A DNA stretch of 64,000 bases. Source: Euzebyella saccharophila. Lineage in GTDB: Bacteria > Bacteroidota > Bacteroidia > Flavobacteriales > Flavobacteriaceae. The first letter of the stretch is position 1, and every line of letters starts with the position of its first letter. A program made the translations under genes and the position numbers. A model generated the notes under the pieces. The model was not told the DNA's origin. It did no database searches and saw nothing but the letters and a program-made list of their open reading frames with translations. The stretch is from contig NZ_JACYFJ010000002.1 in assembly GCF_014855495.1 (NCBI RefSeq), positions 868,001 to 932,000 on the forward strand. Reading direction: 5' to 3'. This document shows positions 56,126 through 64,000 of this stretch, in pieces.

Positions 56126-57325
56126 TTAAATAGAATCCCATTTGTGACTTAAGACCATTCCTCTTAATCTGTGAAAAACATTTAAAGCAGAAAGGTTGGA
56201 GTCTACAACATCCGAAAAATCCCTGTCTTTTCCTCGTATTCCATTGTCATTAAAATATTTGGTAAGTCTATCGGCTCCTTCCAGTCTTAATTTAATGGAT
56301 TCCTTAGTCTCAATATAAGATTCTTTCACGGTATTTTGGGCTTGCATTCGTAAACATTGTAGATAGTGCCGGAAAGACTCTCGGTCGCCATATTTGACAG
56401 TTGTTGGTTGCGCACCAGAAAAGAGAATATCGGCATAACCAGAAAGGTTTTCTGTATCCGTTCTTAAATCACTCAAAATACCCAAACGTCTCGCAATATC
56501 TAAAAACGGTATTTGATATTCCGATAGGCTCTGAGGACAATAGTACCATGTTGACCTCCTACTAACAGAATCCTCCGGATTGTTGAACTTATTGGCATTA
56601 AAGCTCCTAACATTGAGCCAATTTCCGGATGCTATTGCATCGGTTTTCGTAAGTGCCAAATTGAGCATTTGATGATTGGCGTAGCCAACAACAACCTGTT
56701 TACCTTGAAGTTTTAAACCTGCGGTTAAATCCATTAGATTGACAAGCCAATTTGGGTTGTCAACCAAATAGCGATTGTTAGATGGTTCTGGTACCACATA
56801 GCAGCCTTGCACATTCCAAGTATCCATATATTCTAAAACATCGTGAATTGCCTCCTCAGAATTCATAGCTTCTTGAGATAAACACAAAGTGAAATAAATG
56901 TTTTCATGAACATTTAAATTTTGTGCTTCATTGATAATTAAAGTATGGTAGTTATACCAATTATCATTGATTTCAGAGCTTCTGCTTCCCGGTAGGATGA
57001 AAAATGGCGTTTCATAAGGGCTATTATACTCGTCCCTTAATACTGCGAGCATTCTTCTGACGTCGACCGAATTAAAAAGAGCTGTTGAATAATCCGATGG
57101 CCAAAACGAATGGGATGTCAATCTTCCATGGTCAGCGTGCGGCACATAAAATTGAGGATCAAAGACAACTTGACCACCTACTTTATGTATGTCCGGAACA
57201 AAACCGTTCATTTGATCTATGTCTTGATCCCTTGGACTCAAAATTACAGTGCCTGATTGCCAGTTCTTAATAAGGTGCTTGCAATGCGCCATCATTCCAT
57301 ATCCAAATTGAAGGTATAGTTCCAT
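56126..57325 (-). CDS. Unassigned 399-residue protein, third gene of kinase/nuclease cassette
   Basis: 399 residues, no signal peptide, no membrane helix. Predicted alternating strands and helices (TVILSPRDQD, GGQVVFDPQFYVP, PFFILPGSR, NIYFTLCLSQEA, GCYVVPEPS, QVVVGYANHQMLNLAL, DAIASGNWLNVR) look like a (beta/alpha) barrel. The C-terminal third is helical and basic (ESIKLRLEGADRLTKYF). I do not recognise a family. The ATG comes directly after the kinase stop codon with no gap, so it is strictly co-translated. It could be a substrate of the kinase or the effector of the cassette. The base composition is AT-richer than the PRTRC and methylase genes on either side, consistent with later acquisition. 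Confidence 0.8.
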   Translation of the reverse strand: MELYLQFGYGMMAHCKHLIKNWQSGTVILSPRDQDIDQMNGFVPDIHKVGGQVVFDPQFYVPHADHGRLTSHSFWPSDYSTALFNSVDVRRMLAVLRDEYNSPYETPFFILPGSRSSEINDNWYNYHTLIINEAQNLNVHENIYFTLCLSQEAMNSEEAIHDVLEYMDTWNVQGCYVVPEPSNNRYLVDNPNWLVNLMDLTAGLKLQGKQVVVGYANHQMLNLALTKTDAIASGNWLNVRSFNANKFNNPEDSVSRRSTWYYCPQSLSEYQIPFLDIARRLGILSDLRTDTENLSGYADILFSGAQPTTVKYGDRESFRHYLQCLRMQAQNTVKESYIETKESIKLRLEGADRLTKYFNDNGIRGKDRDFSDVVDSNLSALNVFHRLRGMVLSHKWDSI

Positions 57326-58156
57326 TTAATTTAAAGTAAGTGTTTCCTTTAAAGTGTCAAAAACAATTTTTGCCTCATTAGCCGTATTCGGCCTTCTATT
57401 TCTTCGATGGTCTCCTAAAAGACTAATAAAGGTAGAGAGTTGGAATTGTCCATCGCCTTCTATTCTCAGAGGCGGTAAAGATATATTCTCCAGTTTTCTA
57501 AGAACCTTAAAAATATCATTATCGACATCGACCATATAAAAATTTTGCCCCCTTAACAATTCATAACAAACCACCCCTATTGAAAAAAGGTCTGCGCGTA
57601 TATCAATATCTTTTTTATAGTTTCTAAATTGTTCTGAGGATGCGTAACCCACTGTAAATAGGCCAAAGGGGTCATCAGACTTGGTTATGGATTCTAGATC
57701 AAGGTGTCTTGCTATTCCAAAATCAAGAAGCCAAAAGTTGTCATCATCGTCGAGGATAATATTCTCTGGTTTAATATCCCTATGCACCAGTTGTTTGTTT
57801 TCGGAATGAACAGCTATTTCGAGCATAGTGTCCAAAAACCGAACAATATCATTTATTAGGAACTTTCTGCCGTCATTTATGGCGTCCCTTAGATTTTGCC
57901 CTGAAATGTACTCTTCGACAATCCAAATAAATTCTGGGTCAGCTTCTTCGCAATTATGAGCGATGATTCTAGGTATATTCGGAGATTCGTCTAGTACGGA
58001 TACCGCTCTTATTTCCCTTTTTGTTCGCTCTAAACTGTCAGAATTTGGAAAAACTTTCTTGAATACGATTTGACCATGTTCATCATGTGTACCTTGGAAA
58101 ACTTCCTTTTGCCCCCCTTTTTTGATTAGATTTAAATCCTTTAATTCTTCTATCAT
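57326..58156 (-). CDS. Soluble Ser/Thr protein kinase
   Basis: 276 residues and a full Hanks-type kinase domain. G-loop KKGGQKEVFQG (12-22), the ATP lysine K33 or K34 in IVFKKVF, E48 of helix C in RTKREIRAV, catalytic HRD (H125-R126-D127) with N132, and DFG (D145-F146-G147). An activation segment precedes YASSEQF (171-177). No transmembrane, PASTA or extra sensor domain is present, so it is cytosolic. It sits between the nuclease-like gene (5-base gap) and the 399-residue gene (no gap). In phage defence systems such kinases act as switches that activate or sense; that use here is inference. Confidence 0.94.
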   Translation of the reverse strand: MIEELKDLNLIKKGGQKEVFQGTHDEHGQIVFKKVFPNSDSLERTKREIRAVSVLDESPNIPRIIAHNCEEADPEFIWIVEEYISGQNLRDAINDGRKFLINDIVRFLDTMLEIAVHSENKQLVHRDIKPENIILDDDDNFWLLDFGIARHLDLESITKSDDPFGLFTVGYASSEQFRNYKKDIDIRADLFSIGVVCYELLRGQNFYMVDVDNDIFKVLRKLENISLPPLRIEGDGQFQLSTFISLLGDHRRNRRPNTANEAKIVFDTLKETLTLN

Positions 58157-58161
58157 AAAAC

Positions 58162-58863
58162 TTACAAAGCTGATGCCAATTGACGGCCTATATATTCATT
58201 GATAATCCAAGAGAAATAAGACCCAGGTAGTTTGGCTTTTTTTGCCCTTACCTTCAATTTTGCGCCGTCTTCACTTTGAGATAAAATTCCAAGGTTGCCA
58301 TTGATCGAAGACACTACATTCTCGGTTATGGTTTTATCAGGAAGCAACACATAAGAATGTGAGGAAAAGTTTTCATTTAACTGTGCTTGCTTAAACGCAT
58401 TCTTCCAATCACTCATTTTAGCTTCGATGGAAATGATTTCACGTACAAAAAAGGAATTTTCAAAATCCTTTATTCTGGCAGTCATTCCGTTAAAGAATAT
58501 AAGCTCTGCTTGCACCAGCTTTTTAAGGGATTTCTGAGCGGATTTTTCGGAGTACCCAAGTTGTTGAAGTATTCTTTTAAAACGGATACCTCTTTTACCA
58601 TTTGAAGAAATATGGTGCAGGATTTTAATGTCTGTTTTATCGAGTTTGTTTCGCTTTGGCGACCAATCACTTTTATTAACATCTTCCCATACCACAATCA
58701 GAATATCTGGGATTCCTGTCTCAGCATAAACTTCCTTCATTATTTTAAACTTGTAATTTTTCTTCTCAAAGTTGTGAGTGTATTGATTTAGAAAAGTATT
58801 GACCAAGTCATTTTCAGGGCCTTCTTTTTCTTTCCTAAAGTTAAATTGCAAGTTATTGAGCAT
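58162..58863 (-). CDS. PD-(D/E)xK nuclease-like protein with winged-helix insert
   Basis: 233 residues. The nuclease motif is split: an N-terminal half with E44 and GIPDILIVV (D53), and a C-terminal half with IEAKMSDW (E147-A148-K149) and FKQAQ (Q159, Q161). Between them, residues about 73-133 form a winged helix with TDIKILHHISSNGKRGIRF and QKSLKKLVQAELIFF. The pattern resembles restriction-type or Holliday-type nucleases and suggests binding and cutting of DNA, with the winged helix giving specificity or a sensing role. It is the first gene of the cassette. I cannot say whether it is an active nuclease. Confidence 0.78.
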   Translation of the reverse strand: MLNNLQFNFRKEKEGPENDLVNTFLNQYTHNFEKKNYKFKIMKEVYAETGIPDILIVVWEDVNKSDWSPKRNKLDKTDIKILHHISSNGKRGIRFKRILQQLGYSEKSAQKSLKKLVQAELIFFNGMTARIKDFENSFFVREIISIEAKMSDWKNAFKQAQLNENFSSHSYVLLPDKTITENVVSSINGNLGILSQSEDGAKLKVRAKKAKLPGSYFSWIINEYIGRQLASAL

Positions 58864-58880
58864 ATAAATTTTGTTTTGAA

Positions 58881-58888
58881 CAAAGATA
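58881..58888 (-). promoter_or_regulatory. -7-like box TATCTTTG of the kinase/nuclease cassette
   Basis: On the minus strand TATCTTTG (58888-58881) matches TAnnTTTG and lies 17 bases ahead of the ATG at 58863, implying a very short leader. I see no clear -33 element. Only the -7 match supports it. Confidence 0.4.
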
Positions 58889-59239
58889 ACAACCTAAAGA
58901 TAATTCCTTTTTTGTATTTGAACAGGATAATAAAAATAAAGAGTTTATCGCTCTTTGTTTTCAAAGAAAGTGCTAATAATAGGTTCTGAAAGGGTTAAAT
59001 GAAATTTCTCCCTATTATATGCCGGACAAACAACTCCAATTTAATTTGAACTTCACAATCTCAGGAATCTCTGTAAGTTGCTTTTTAAAACAACCGCATA
59101 GCTATTGCCTAAGAAATATCCATTTTAAAGGGGCTAACTGTCAACATTCAACTACTTATTTATAAGGTAGTGTGGCTATATCTCACTTTAGGTGTGTTTA
59201 CATTCTAAATTGGAATTTACGAAATAGTCTTTGCCGTGG
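58889..59239. other. AT-rich intergenic region
   Basis: 351 bases between the kinase/nuclease cassette and the end of the methylase/helicase gene. No gene, RNA or strong hairpin is recognised. This junction matches the shift from AT-rich cassette to the higher-GC element backbone. Confidence 0.4.
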
Positions 59240-62200
59240 TTAGACTTTGACTGCCCTTTTTCGTTTGAGCTCTTTGATATCCTGTCTTAATACCTGCATC
59301 TTGGCCGTTTTTTCCCGAGGGAAGCCAATAGCCGTTTTCTTTTTATGGGTTTCCATCGAACGCAGGTTATAGTCCAGATCGAATTTCTTGGAGCTGATTT
59401 CCCGTTTTACCTTTTGACATAGCTTGACGAGTTGCAGGGCCACTTTTTCCGGATCGAACCGTTGCTGTTTTCTGCCAGCGATGTGGATATTCCTGAACTC
59501 TAGCCGATAGCAATAGAGATAATTGTGGTTTGAGGGAACATATTCCGCTTGAAAGACCAAATTGGCGTTCAGGGTTTGCAAGCGGGCAACTTGCTTGTGC
59601 TTTTGTATGTTCAGGTTCAAATTCGACCGTTCGACCATCGCCAGGCCCAATCCTTTGAAAAATGTTTTGGGTTCCCTTATGTTATGGACACTCGATTCGA
59701 GTTCGGAACCCGAAACGAGACCTAGCAAACTTCTTTGCAACTGGCCCATGTCCTCGGGTTCGATTTCATCCATGGGCAGGTTCAGCTGGCTGATCGTATT
59801 TTGCGCCCTCTCCAAATCGGCCACTTGGGAAACAATATGTTTGTTTTCCTTTTCGATGCGCTCGATGGCTTTGAAGGAATTGGCCTTGTTGAGCTCGTGC
59901 AACCGCTTTTGCGATTGTAGAAACTTTAGGTCATCCGAAAGCTTGACGAGTTGAAACTGGTCCATATCCCCAATCAACGCGGCCTGCATCTGTTCATAGG
60001 ACAGGCTCTTGTCATCGGGAACGAGGTCGTCATAAATGCGCTTGTTCGGATCGGCCTCCCTGATCTGTTCCCGAAATCTTTCTTTATGGGTATTCAACGA
60101 ATAGGAAAAGATGTCCGTGGAATCCTTGATGCCGTAAAATCGCTCCACCACCGTATTGCCATAGATTTGGGCCACTTCATTTCCCTTGCGCAGGCCCCGT
60201 CCGGCACGTTGGTCGAAGGCATCTGGGGAATAGGGAATGTCCATATGGAAGATGCCTACGACCCGTTTTTGGATATTCGTGCCCGTACCCAATACCTGTG
60301 TACTACCGAGTGCCACCCTAATCTCTCCATTTCGTATCTTTTCTTGCATGAAATCCGTTTTGTTCTTCGCCTTTTCCTCTTGGGCCAAGGCAATTTCATG
60401 GGCTGGAATGTCATAGTCTTCCCGAAGGATTTCGCGGACCGTGTCGTACGAGTTGTACTGTCCCGGTTTCCAAACATTCAGGTCGGAGAACACCAAGCAC
60501 ACCCCTTTGTGTTCCGATGTTTTTTTATAAAGCTCGGCAACATCCCGGCACAGACGTTGCAGTTTGAATTGGTCGAGTTCCGAAAAATCGATGGCAAGAT
60601 TGTCCTTTGCCAAAGGGTCGATCAAAAGGGAACGGTTGATGTTGAGTGCCGTTATGTGTGCGGACTTCATTTGGTCTGCGTTGTAAATGGGAACCTTGAA
60701 CAGGGCATTTTGGTTGAGATCCTTTGTAAACCTGAGCGAGGCCTGTTTGAGTTCTTCATAGGCTGGTGTCGACTCCAAAATGATAAATTCCCTGTCCACT
60801 TCAAGGTCATGGGTCTTGAAATGTTTGTCCCTACAGATATGGGTAAAGGAGTTGTACATCTTGCTCAATTCGGGCAGATTGGTATAGTATCGAAATCGCG
60901 CATGCATCCTCGGATCCCCGAAAATGTTCGGTTCGATGCTTACGCTCTGCTTCAGGAAAATCGAGGCCCAAGCATCGAAATTGAAGATGTTCTTGCGCTT
61001 CAGTGCCGCAGGGGTAAGATAGCGCTGGTAGGCATACAGTTCGGTAACCGAGTTTTTTAGAGGGGTGCCGCTATAAAAAAAGATGTTTTTGTCGGGACCC
61101 ATCCTGTGGTGGATGGATTTTATGCTGATTTCAAGGTCCAGGTTCCTTTGACTGTCCGAATGGTTGTTGAGGCCGGATACGTTCTGATGCCGGGTCGTGA
61201 AACCGATGTTCTTGAAATAATGGGCCTCGTCGATCATCAAAGCTTCGATGCCCAGATCGGTCAGTGTTGTCTCCGATTCCCCGGACCGTTCCTCCAATTT
61301 TTTTAAGGTCGCCTGCAACTTATCCTCCAAATGTTCCTTTCTTTTGATAAGGCCCTTAATCAGTTTCTTGGATTCCTTGATATTTCCGTATTCCCTTGCC
61401 GTTTGTAAGTCCTGTTCGATCATATCGATTTTTTCCCCGAGGATATTCAGGACGAAATGTCTTGATTTGGGAATCTGCTTTAAATGGCCATGCTCGGCGA
61501 TAATCAGGTCAATGGCCCTATGGTTTTTTATCGTTTTCAAGGTCCTGGCCCTTTTGCCCTTGGCCATGTTCTTCGAACTTAATCGGAGGATGTTCAACTG
61601 TGGGAAATTGGCCCTGATCTCGGCCTCGATCTGGGGGGCTACGCTTTTTAAAGTCAGTAACAGGGTTCTCCTGCTTTTCCCGTGCTGTTTCAGTTTATGG
61701 GCCAGCATGGCCATGGATAGGGTCTTGCCCTTTCCGACCTGATGATCGTTCAGGGCACTCCCTTTGGTAAGCCCGAAGAGGGTGGAGTCGATCTGATGCT
61801 GGTAGGGCGGGTAGACCAAGGTATCGGGAAAGGTGAGCCATCCCTTGGGCACCGTGATATTGACATCGGCCAAAAAGGCCTGGTAATAGTTGTTCTCAAT
61901 GGTGGCCTTCAACTCTTGCCGCCCTTCGATAAAGGACTTGAAGTGGAGCTGCAGCTCCTCGTAAAGATTTTGGGCCATCAAGGTGGCATCCTTGTCCAAT
62001 TTCCTAATGGTCTTTCCAGATCGGTCCTTGAACGAAGTAAAAATGACCGGATACCTATTTTCCGCAAAATGTTGCAATATCCGTTTATAGTTCGCCTTGA
62101 CCTCATGGCGGAGCACCACACTGAATCGTTCGTGGGCCTCTTGGTTAAAGTCCCTTGGGAACATAAGGGTCAGGGTGGAGTTGAACTGCGCCATATTGAT

Positions 62201-64000
62201 TTGTACCTTCTCGCCTATGAGTTCCTCCAAAAAAGACTCCTTCGCGGAAATAGGAATAAAATGGCTTTCGAAATTGAACTCGATATCGTCCAGGTCCAAC
62301 TTTGCGGGAAGCAGTTCCGTCAATGCCCGTTCCATCTTTTCCATTTCAATTTCGAATGGCGGAGGATGGTTTCGGACATATTCGATCTTGTCTTGGATAT
62401 AGCCACTGGAGAATAGAAAATAGGGCACCACGGCATATCCCGTTTCGGATTCCGTATCGGGCTCCAGAAAAAAAGAAAGGGTCTCCAACCCGTTCAGCAA
62501 CAATTGTTTTTCGTTGGTCTTAAAGGCTTTTGCCATGGCAACTATATCGATTTGTCCGTTATGGTCAAATTGATAACGTGCCATTTGTTCGGGATTCTCG
62601 AATCGGGGTTCCTTCGCGTCGGATGTATCTGGGCCGATTTCAGCAGGAACGGTTTCATCGGGTTTTGTTTTGGCGCCAGGAGCCTTCAGAAATCGTTCCA
62701 AGGCAAACGACGGATTTTTGCCATAATCCTTTCCCTCCACCTTTTTCTCGAACTGCTGACGGACATGCTCGAAATAATGGTCGTCCTTCAGAAATATGAG
62801 ATGCCCCTTTAGGAATCCCCACTTAAAATGGAAGGTGTCCAATTGGTAGTCCAGGTCCTGGAAGCGTCGGGCAACTTCTTGCTCCGGAAGTTCTCTTTTT
62901 TCGATATTGAGGTTGAGCAGGACAAGCTCGTTCCGCATACGGGCGTAGTCCGACACCAGTTCCTTGATTTTATGGGGTACCTTTCTTGTGCTCTGTGGGT
63001 CAGTGTAAAACAGCACCTCCCCTTTCTTGTTAAAATTGTAGGTGCCGAAAAATAGTCGGGAGTATTGTTTTGCATCGTCATCATGCAAGACAATCGGAGG
63101 TAAAGCCGTATCGACGATAGGAGGCGTTGGTGGTGCTGGCGTTTGTTCATCAGCCATGGCCTCCTTTGGCAAGGATTCCGGTTTTTTCGTTATATCGGAA
63201 GGTGCCGGACCGACCTCGAACTTGAAACCATCGGATTGTCCTTCCAGAAAACTGGACAGGAGTATTTCGTTGGGTTCAACGACCATACTTGGCCTACTGT
63301 GGAAAAAGCCGAGCTTGGGCGTACCGTGGACGTTCCCCGGATTGTTCTTGAAAAAACGATTGGTCAGAAAGGATTGACCTTCCAGTTCAACGGCTTCGGT
63401 ATCCGCAAAATCCATTTCGTCGGCGGACAGCGTTTTTTTGTTGGAAGTCCTTCGGTAAACCAATAGATCCGATACGACCTTGGTGCCCTCCTTTACGAAC
63501 AGATCGGTGTTGAAACGGTTGGCCAGGAGTAGGTCGTTCTCCAACAATATAGACTCCCTAAAGTCATTGTAGGCACTTCGCTCGGCAAAGGCCGAAGAGG
63601 TAACCAAGGCCGTGATACCGCCATGACGTACCATCTTCGGCGCATAAAAATTAAAATAATTGCCCACATTCTTGAGCGGACCTTCCGTCAGGTAATCGTG
63701 TCGATAGGCCTTGGTGATGGGAATGTCGCCAAAAGGGATATTGGTCATGACCAGATCGAAACGGGTCTTTTCCCCTTGATCCAGAAAAAAATCCTCAAAA
63801 GTGGTGTTCAATACGGTTACACGGTCGTCTTTTTGGTTGTTGGCCTTGAGGATCTCAAAGGATAGGATATCGGGTTCCATAGCTGTGATATGGGCTTCGG
63901 GGAAGGCCTTTTTCAATTCCTGCACATAGGCCCCATTGCCCGCCGAGGGCTCCAGTATGGTCTTGGGTTCAAACCCGTTCTTTTTTAGAAGACCGATTTT
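59240..64000 (-). CDS. Giant N6-adenine methylase/SNF2-like helicase protein, N-terminus beyond window
   Basis: The frame continues past the in-frame GTG at 63925 to the window edge, so the true start lies to the right. The N-terminal region has an AdoMet-binding motif EPSAGNGAY (63923-63955) and a methylase catalytic box NIPFGD (about 63727-63744), typical of N6-adenine methylases. The middle and end form an SNF2-type helicase with a Walker A variant DHQVGKGKT (about 61720-61750), the Walker B box MIDEAHYFK (about 61210-61240) and the QRAGRGLR motif VI (about 60195-60220). The fusion is standard for Bacteroidota conjugative elements and is thought to protect or remodel incoming DNA. At least 1586 residues are present. 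It is uninterrupted. Confidence 0.93.
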   Translation of the reverse strand, partial: KIGLLKKNGFEPKTILEPSAGNGAYVQELKKAFPEAHITAMEPDILSFEILKANNQKDDRVTVLNTTFEDFFLDQGEKTRFDLVMTNIPFGDIPITKAYRHDYLTEGPLKNVGNYFNFYAPKMVRHGGITALVTSSAFAERSAYNDFRESILLENDLLLANRFNTDLFVKEGTKVVSDLLVYRRTSNKKTLSADEMDFADTEAVELEGQSFLTNRFFKNNPGNVHGTPKLGFFHSRPSMVVEPNEILLSSFLEGQSDGFKFEVGPAPSDITKKPESLPKEAMADEQTPAPPTPPIVDTALPPIVLHDDDAKQYSRLFFGTYNFNKKGEVLFYTDPQSTRKVPHKIKELVSDYARMRNELVLLNLNIEKRELPEQEVARRFQDLDYQLDTFHFKWGFLKGHLIFLKDDHYFEHVRQQFEKKVEGKDYGKNPSFALERFLKAPGAKTKPDETVPAEIGPDTSDAKEPRFENPEQMARYQFDHNGQIDIVAMAKAFKTNEKQLLLNGLETLSFFLEPDTESETGYAVVPYFLFSSGYIQDKIEYVRNHPPPFEIEMEKMERALTELLPAKLDLDDIEFNFESHFIPISAKESFLEELIGEKVQINMAQFNSTLTLMFPRDFNQEAHERFSVVLRHEVKANYKRILQHFAENRYPVIFTSFKDRSGKTIRKLDKDATLMAQNLYEELQLHFKSFIEGRQELKATIENNYYQAFLADVNITVPKGWLTFPDTLVYPPYQHQIDSTLFGLTKGSALNDHQVGKGKTLSMAMLAHKLKQHGKSRRTLLLTLKSVAPQIEAEIRANFPQLNILRLSSKNMAKGKRARTLKTIKNHRAIDLIIAEHGHLKQIPKSRHFVLNILGEKIDMIEQDLQTAREYGNIKESKKLIKGLIKRKEHLEDKLQATLKKLEERSGESETTLTDLGIEALMIDEAHYFKNIGFTTRHQNVSGLNNHSDSQRNLDLEISIKSIHHRMGPDKNIFFYSGTPLKNSVTELYAYQRYLTPAALKRKNIFNFDAWASIFLKQSVSIEPNIFGDPRMHARFRYYTNLPELSKMYNSFTHICRDKHFKTHDLEVDREFIILESTPAYEELKQASLRFTKDLNQNALFKVPIYNADQMKSAHITALNINRSLLIDPLAKDNLAIDFSELDQFKLQRLCRDVAELYKKTSEHKGVCLVFSDLNVWKPGQYNSYDTVREILREDYDIPAHEIALAQEEKAKNKTDFMQEKIRNGEIRVALGSTQVLGTGTNIQKRVVGIFHMDIPYSPDAFDQRAGRGLRKGNEVAQIYGNTVVERFYGIKDSTDIFSYSLNTHKERFREQIREADPNKRIYDDLVPDDKSLSYEQMQAALIGDMDQFQLVKLSDDLKFLQSQKRLHELNKANSFKAIERIEKENKHIVSQVADLERAQNTISQLNLPMDEIEPEDMGQLQRSLLGLVSGSELESSVHNIREPKTFFKGLGLAMVERSNLNLNIQKHKQVARLQTLNANLVFQAEYVPSNHNYLYCYRLEFRNIHIAGRKQQRFDPEKVALQLVKLCQKVKREISSKKFDLDYNLRSMETHKKKTAIGFPREKTAKMQVLRQDIKELKRKRAVKV

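Larger units (their letters stand above)
45246..64000. mobile_element. Integrative mobile element at the initiator tRNA gene, right end outside window
   Basis: Starting at the 3' end of tRNA-fMet, the region holds a tyrosine recombinase, relaxase and MobC, a probable oriT, AbiE toxin-antitoxin genes, a PRTRC cassette, a kinase/nuclease cassette and a giant methylase/helicase gene cut at 64000. Chromosomal housekeeping genes stop at the symporter left of the tRNA. tRNA insertion plus recombinase plus mobilisation genes define an integrative conjugative or mobilisable element. No type IV secretion genes are visible, so conjugation genes, if any, are beyond the right edge, as is the second attachment repeat. 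Confidence 0.88.

Noticed and set aside
59951-61060. Long plus-strand open frame (369 codons) opposite the methylase/helicase gene
   Set aside because: It lies wholly antisense to a clear domain protein and lacks a recognisable family; GC-rich antisense frames are common.
61742-62416. Plus-strand 224-codon frame opposite the methylase/helicase gene
   Set aside because: Antisense shadow without homology or ribosome site.

Overview
The window looks like a chromosomal segment of a marine-type member of the Bacteroidota, most likely Flavobacteriaceae. Evidence: SusC/SusD pairs, a hybrid two-component system, many lipoproteins with Bacteroidota-type lipoboxes, AT-rich intergenic DNA, TAnnTTTG-type -7 boxes and a Bacteroidota-style integrative element. 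No rRNA or CRISPR array is visible; the only tRNA is the initiator tRNA-fMet at 45173-45245.

Left part (1-19 kb): a polysaccharide utilisation locus read leftwards, susC - susD - GH92 mannosidase-like - GH28-like - hybrid histidine kinase/AraC regulator, followed by the 5' part of a second SusC cut by the window edge. Single-domain response regulators sit on the opposite strand at both ends of this block (3598-4011 and 17273-17710). The set suggests uptake and trimming of a glycan with uronic acid and alpha-mannose linkages. DoxX-like and aldo/keto reductase genes follow.

Middle part (19-45 kb): chromosomal genes. They include a 1483-residue CheB-CheR-PAS-histidine kinase-receiver protein and a three-gene operon of two transglutaminase-fold proteins with a circularly permuted ATP-grasp/alpha-E fusion. 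They also include several lipoproteins, a GH71/GH99-like hydrolase, a nucleoside deaminase, an outer-membrane barrel receptor and a PQQ/WD-like choice-of-anchor I protein. The essential ribosome-assembly GTPases Der and Era are here too; Era is in an operon with a SpoU methyltransferase and a sodium:amino acid symporter.

Right part (45.2-64 kb and beyond): an integrative mobile element inserted at the 3' end of the initiator tRNA gene. It carries a tyrosine recombinase next to the tRNA, relaxase and MobC with an inverted-repeat-rich oriT candidate, an AbiE-type toxin-antitoxin pair with a palindromic operator candidate, and a structured intergenic region. It also carries a PRTRC cassette (E, C, F, B, ThiF) and the start-truncated giant N6-methylase/helicase gene typical of such elements. 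Read at motif level, the PRTRC cassette is a bacterial ubiquitin-like conjugation set: C is ubiquitin-like with a C-terminal Gly, B is E2-like with an H..N..GKVC motif, and ThiF is E1-like. The JAB-type protein A is absent here.

The strongest candidate for an undescribed system is the tight AT-richer operon at 56126-58863 inside the element. It encodes a PD-(D/E)xK nuclease-like protein split by a winged-helix insert, a complete soluble Ser/Thr kinase, and a 399-residue protein I cannot assign. Its position between PRTRC and the methylase/helicase, and its base composition unlike its neighbours, fit a cargo defence module. This is inference, not proof.
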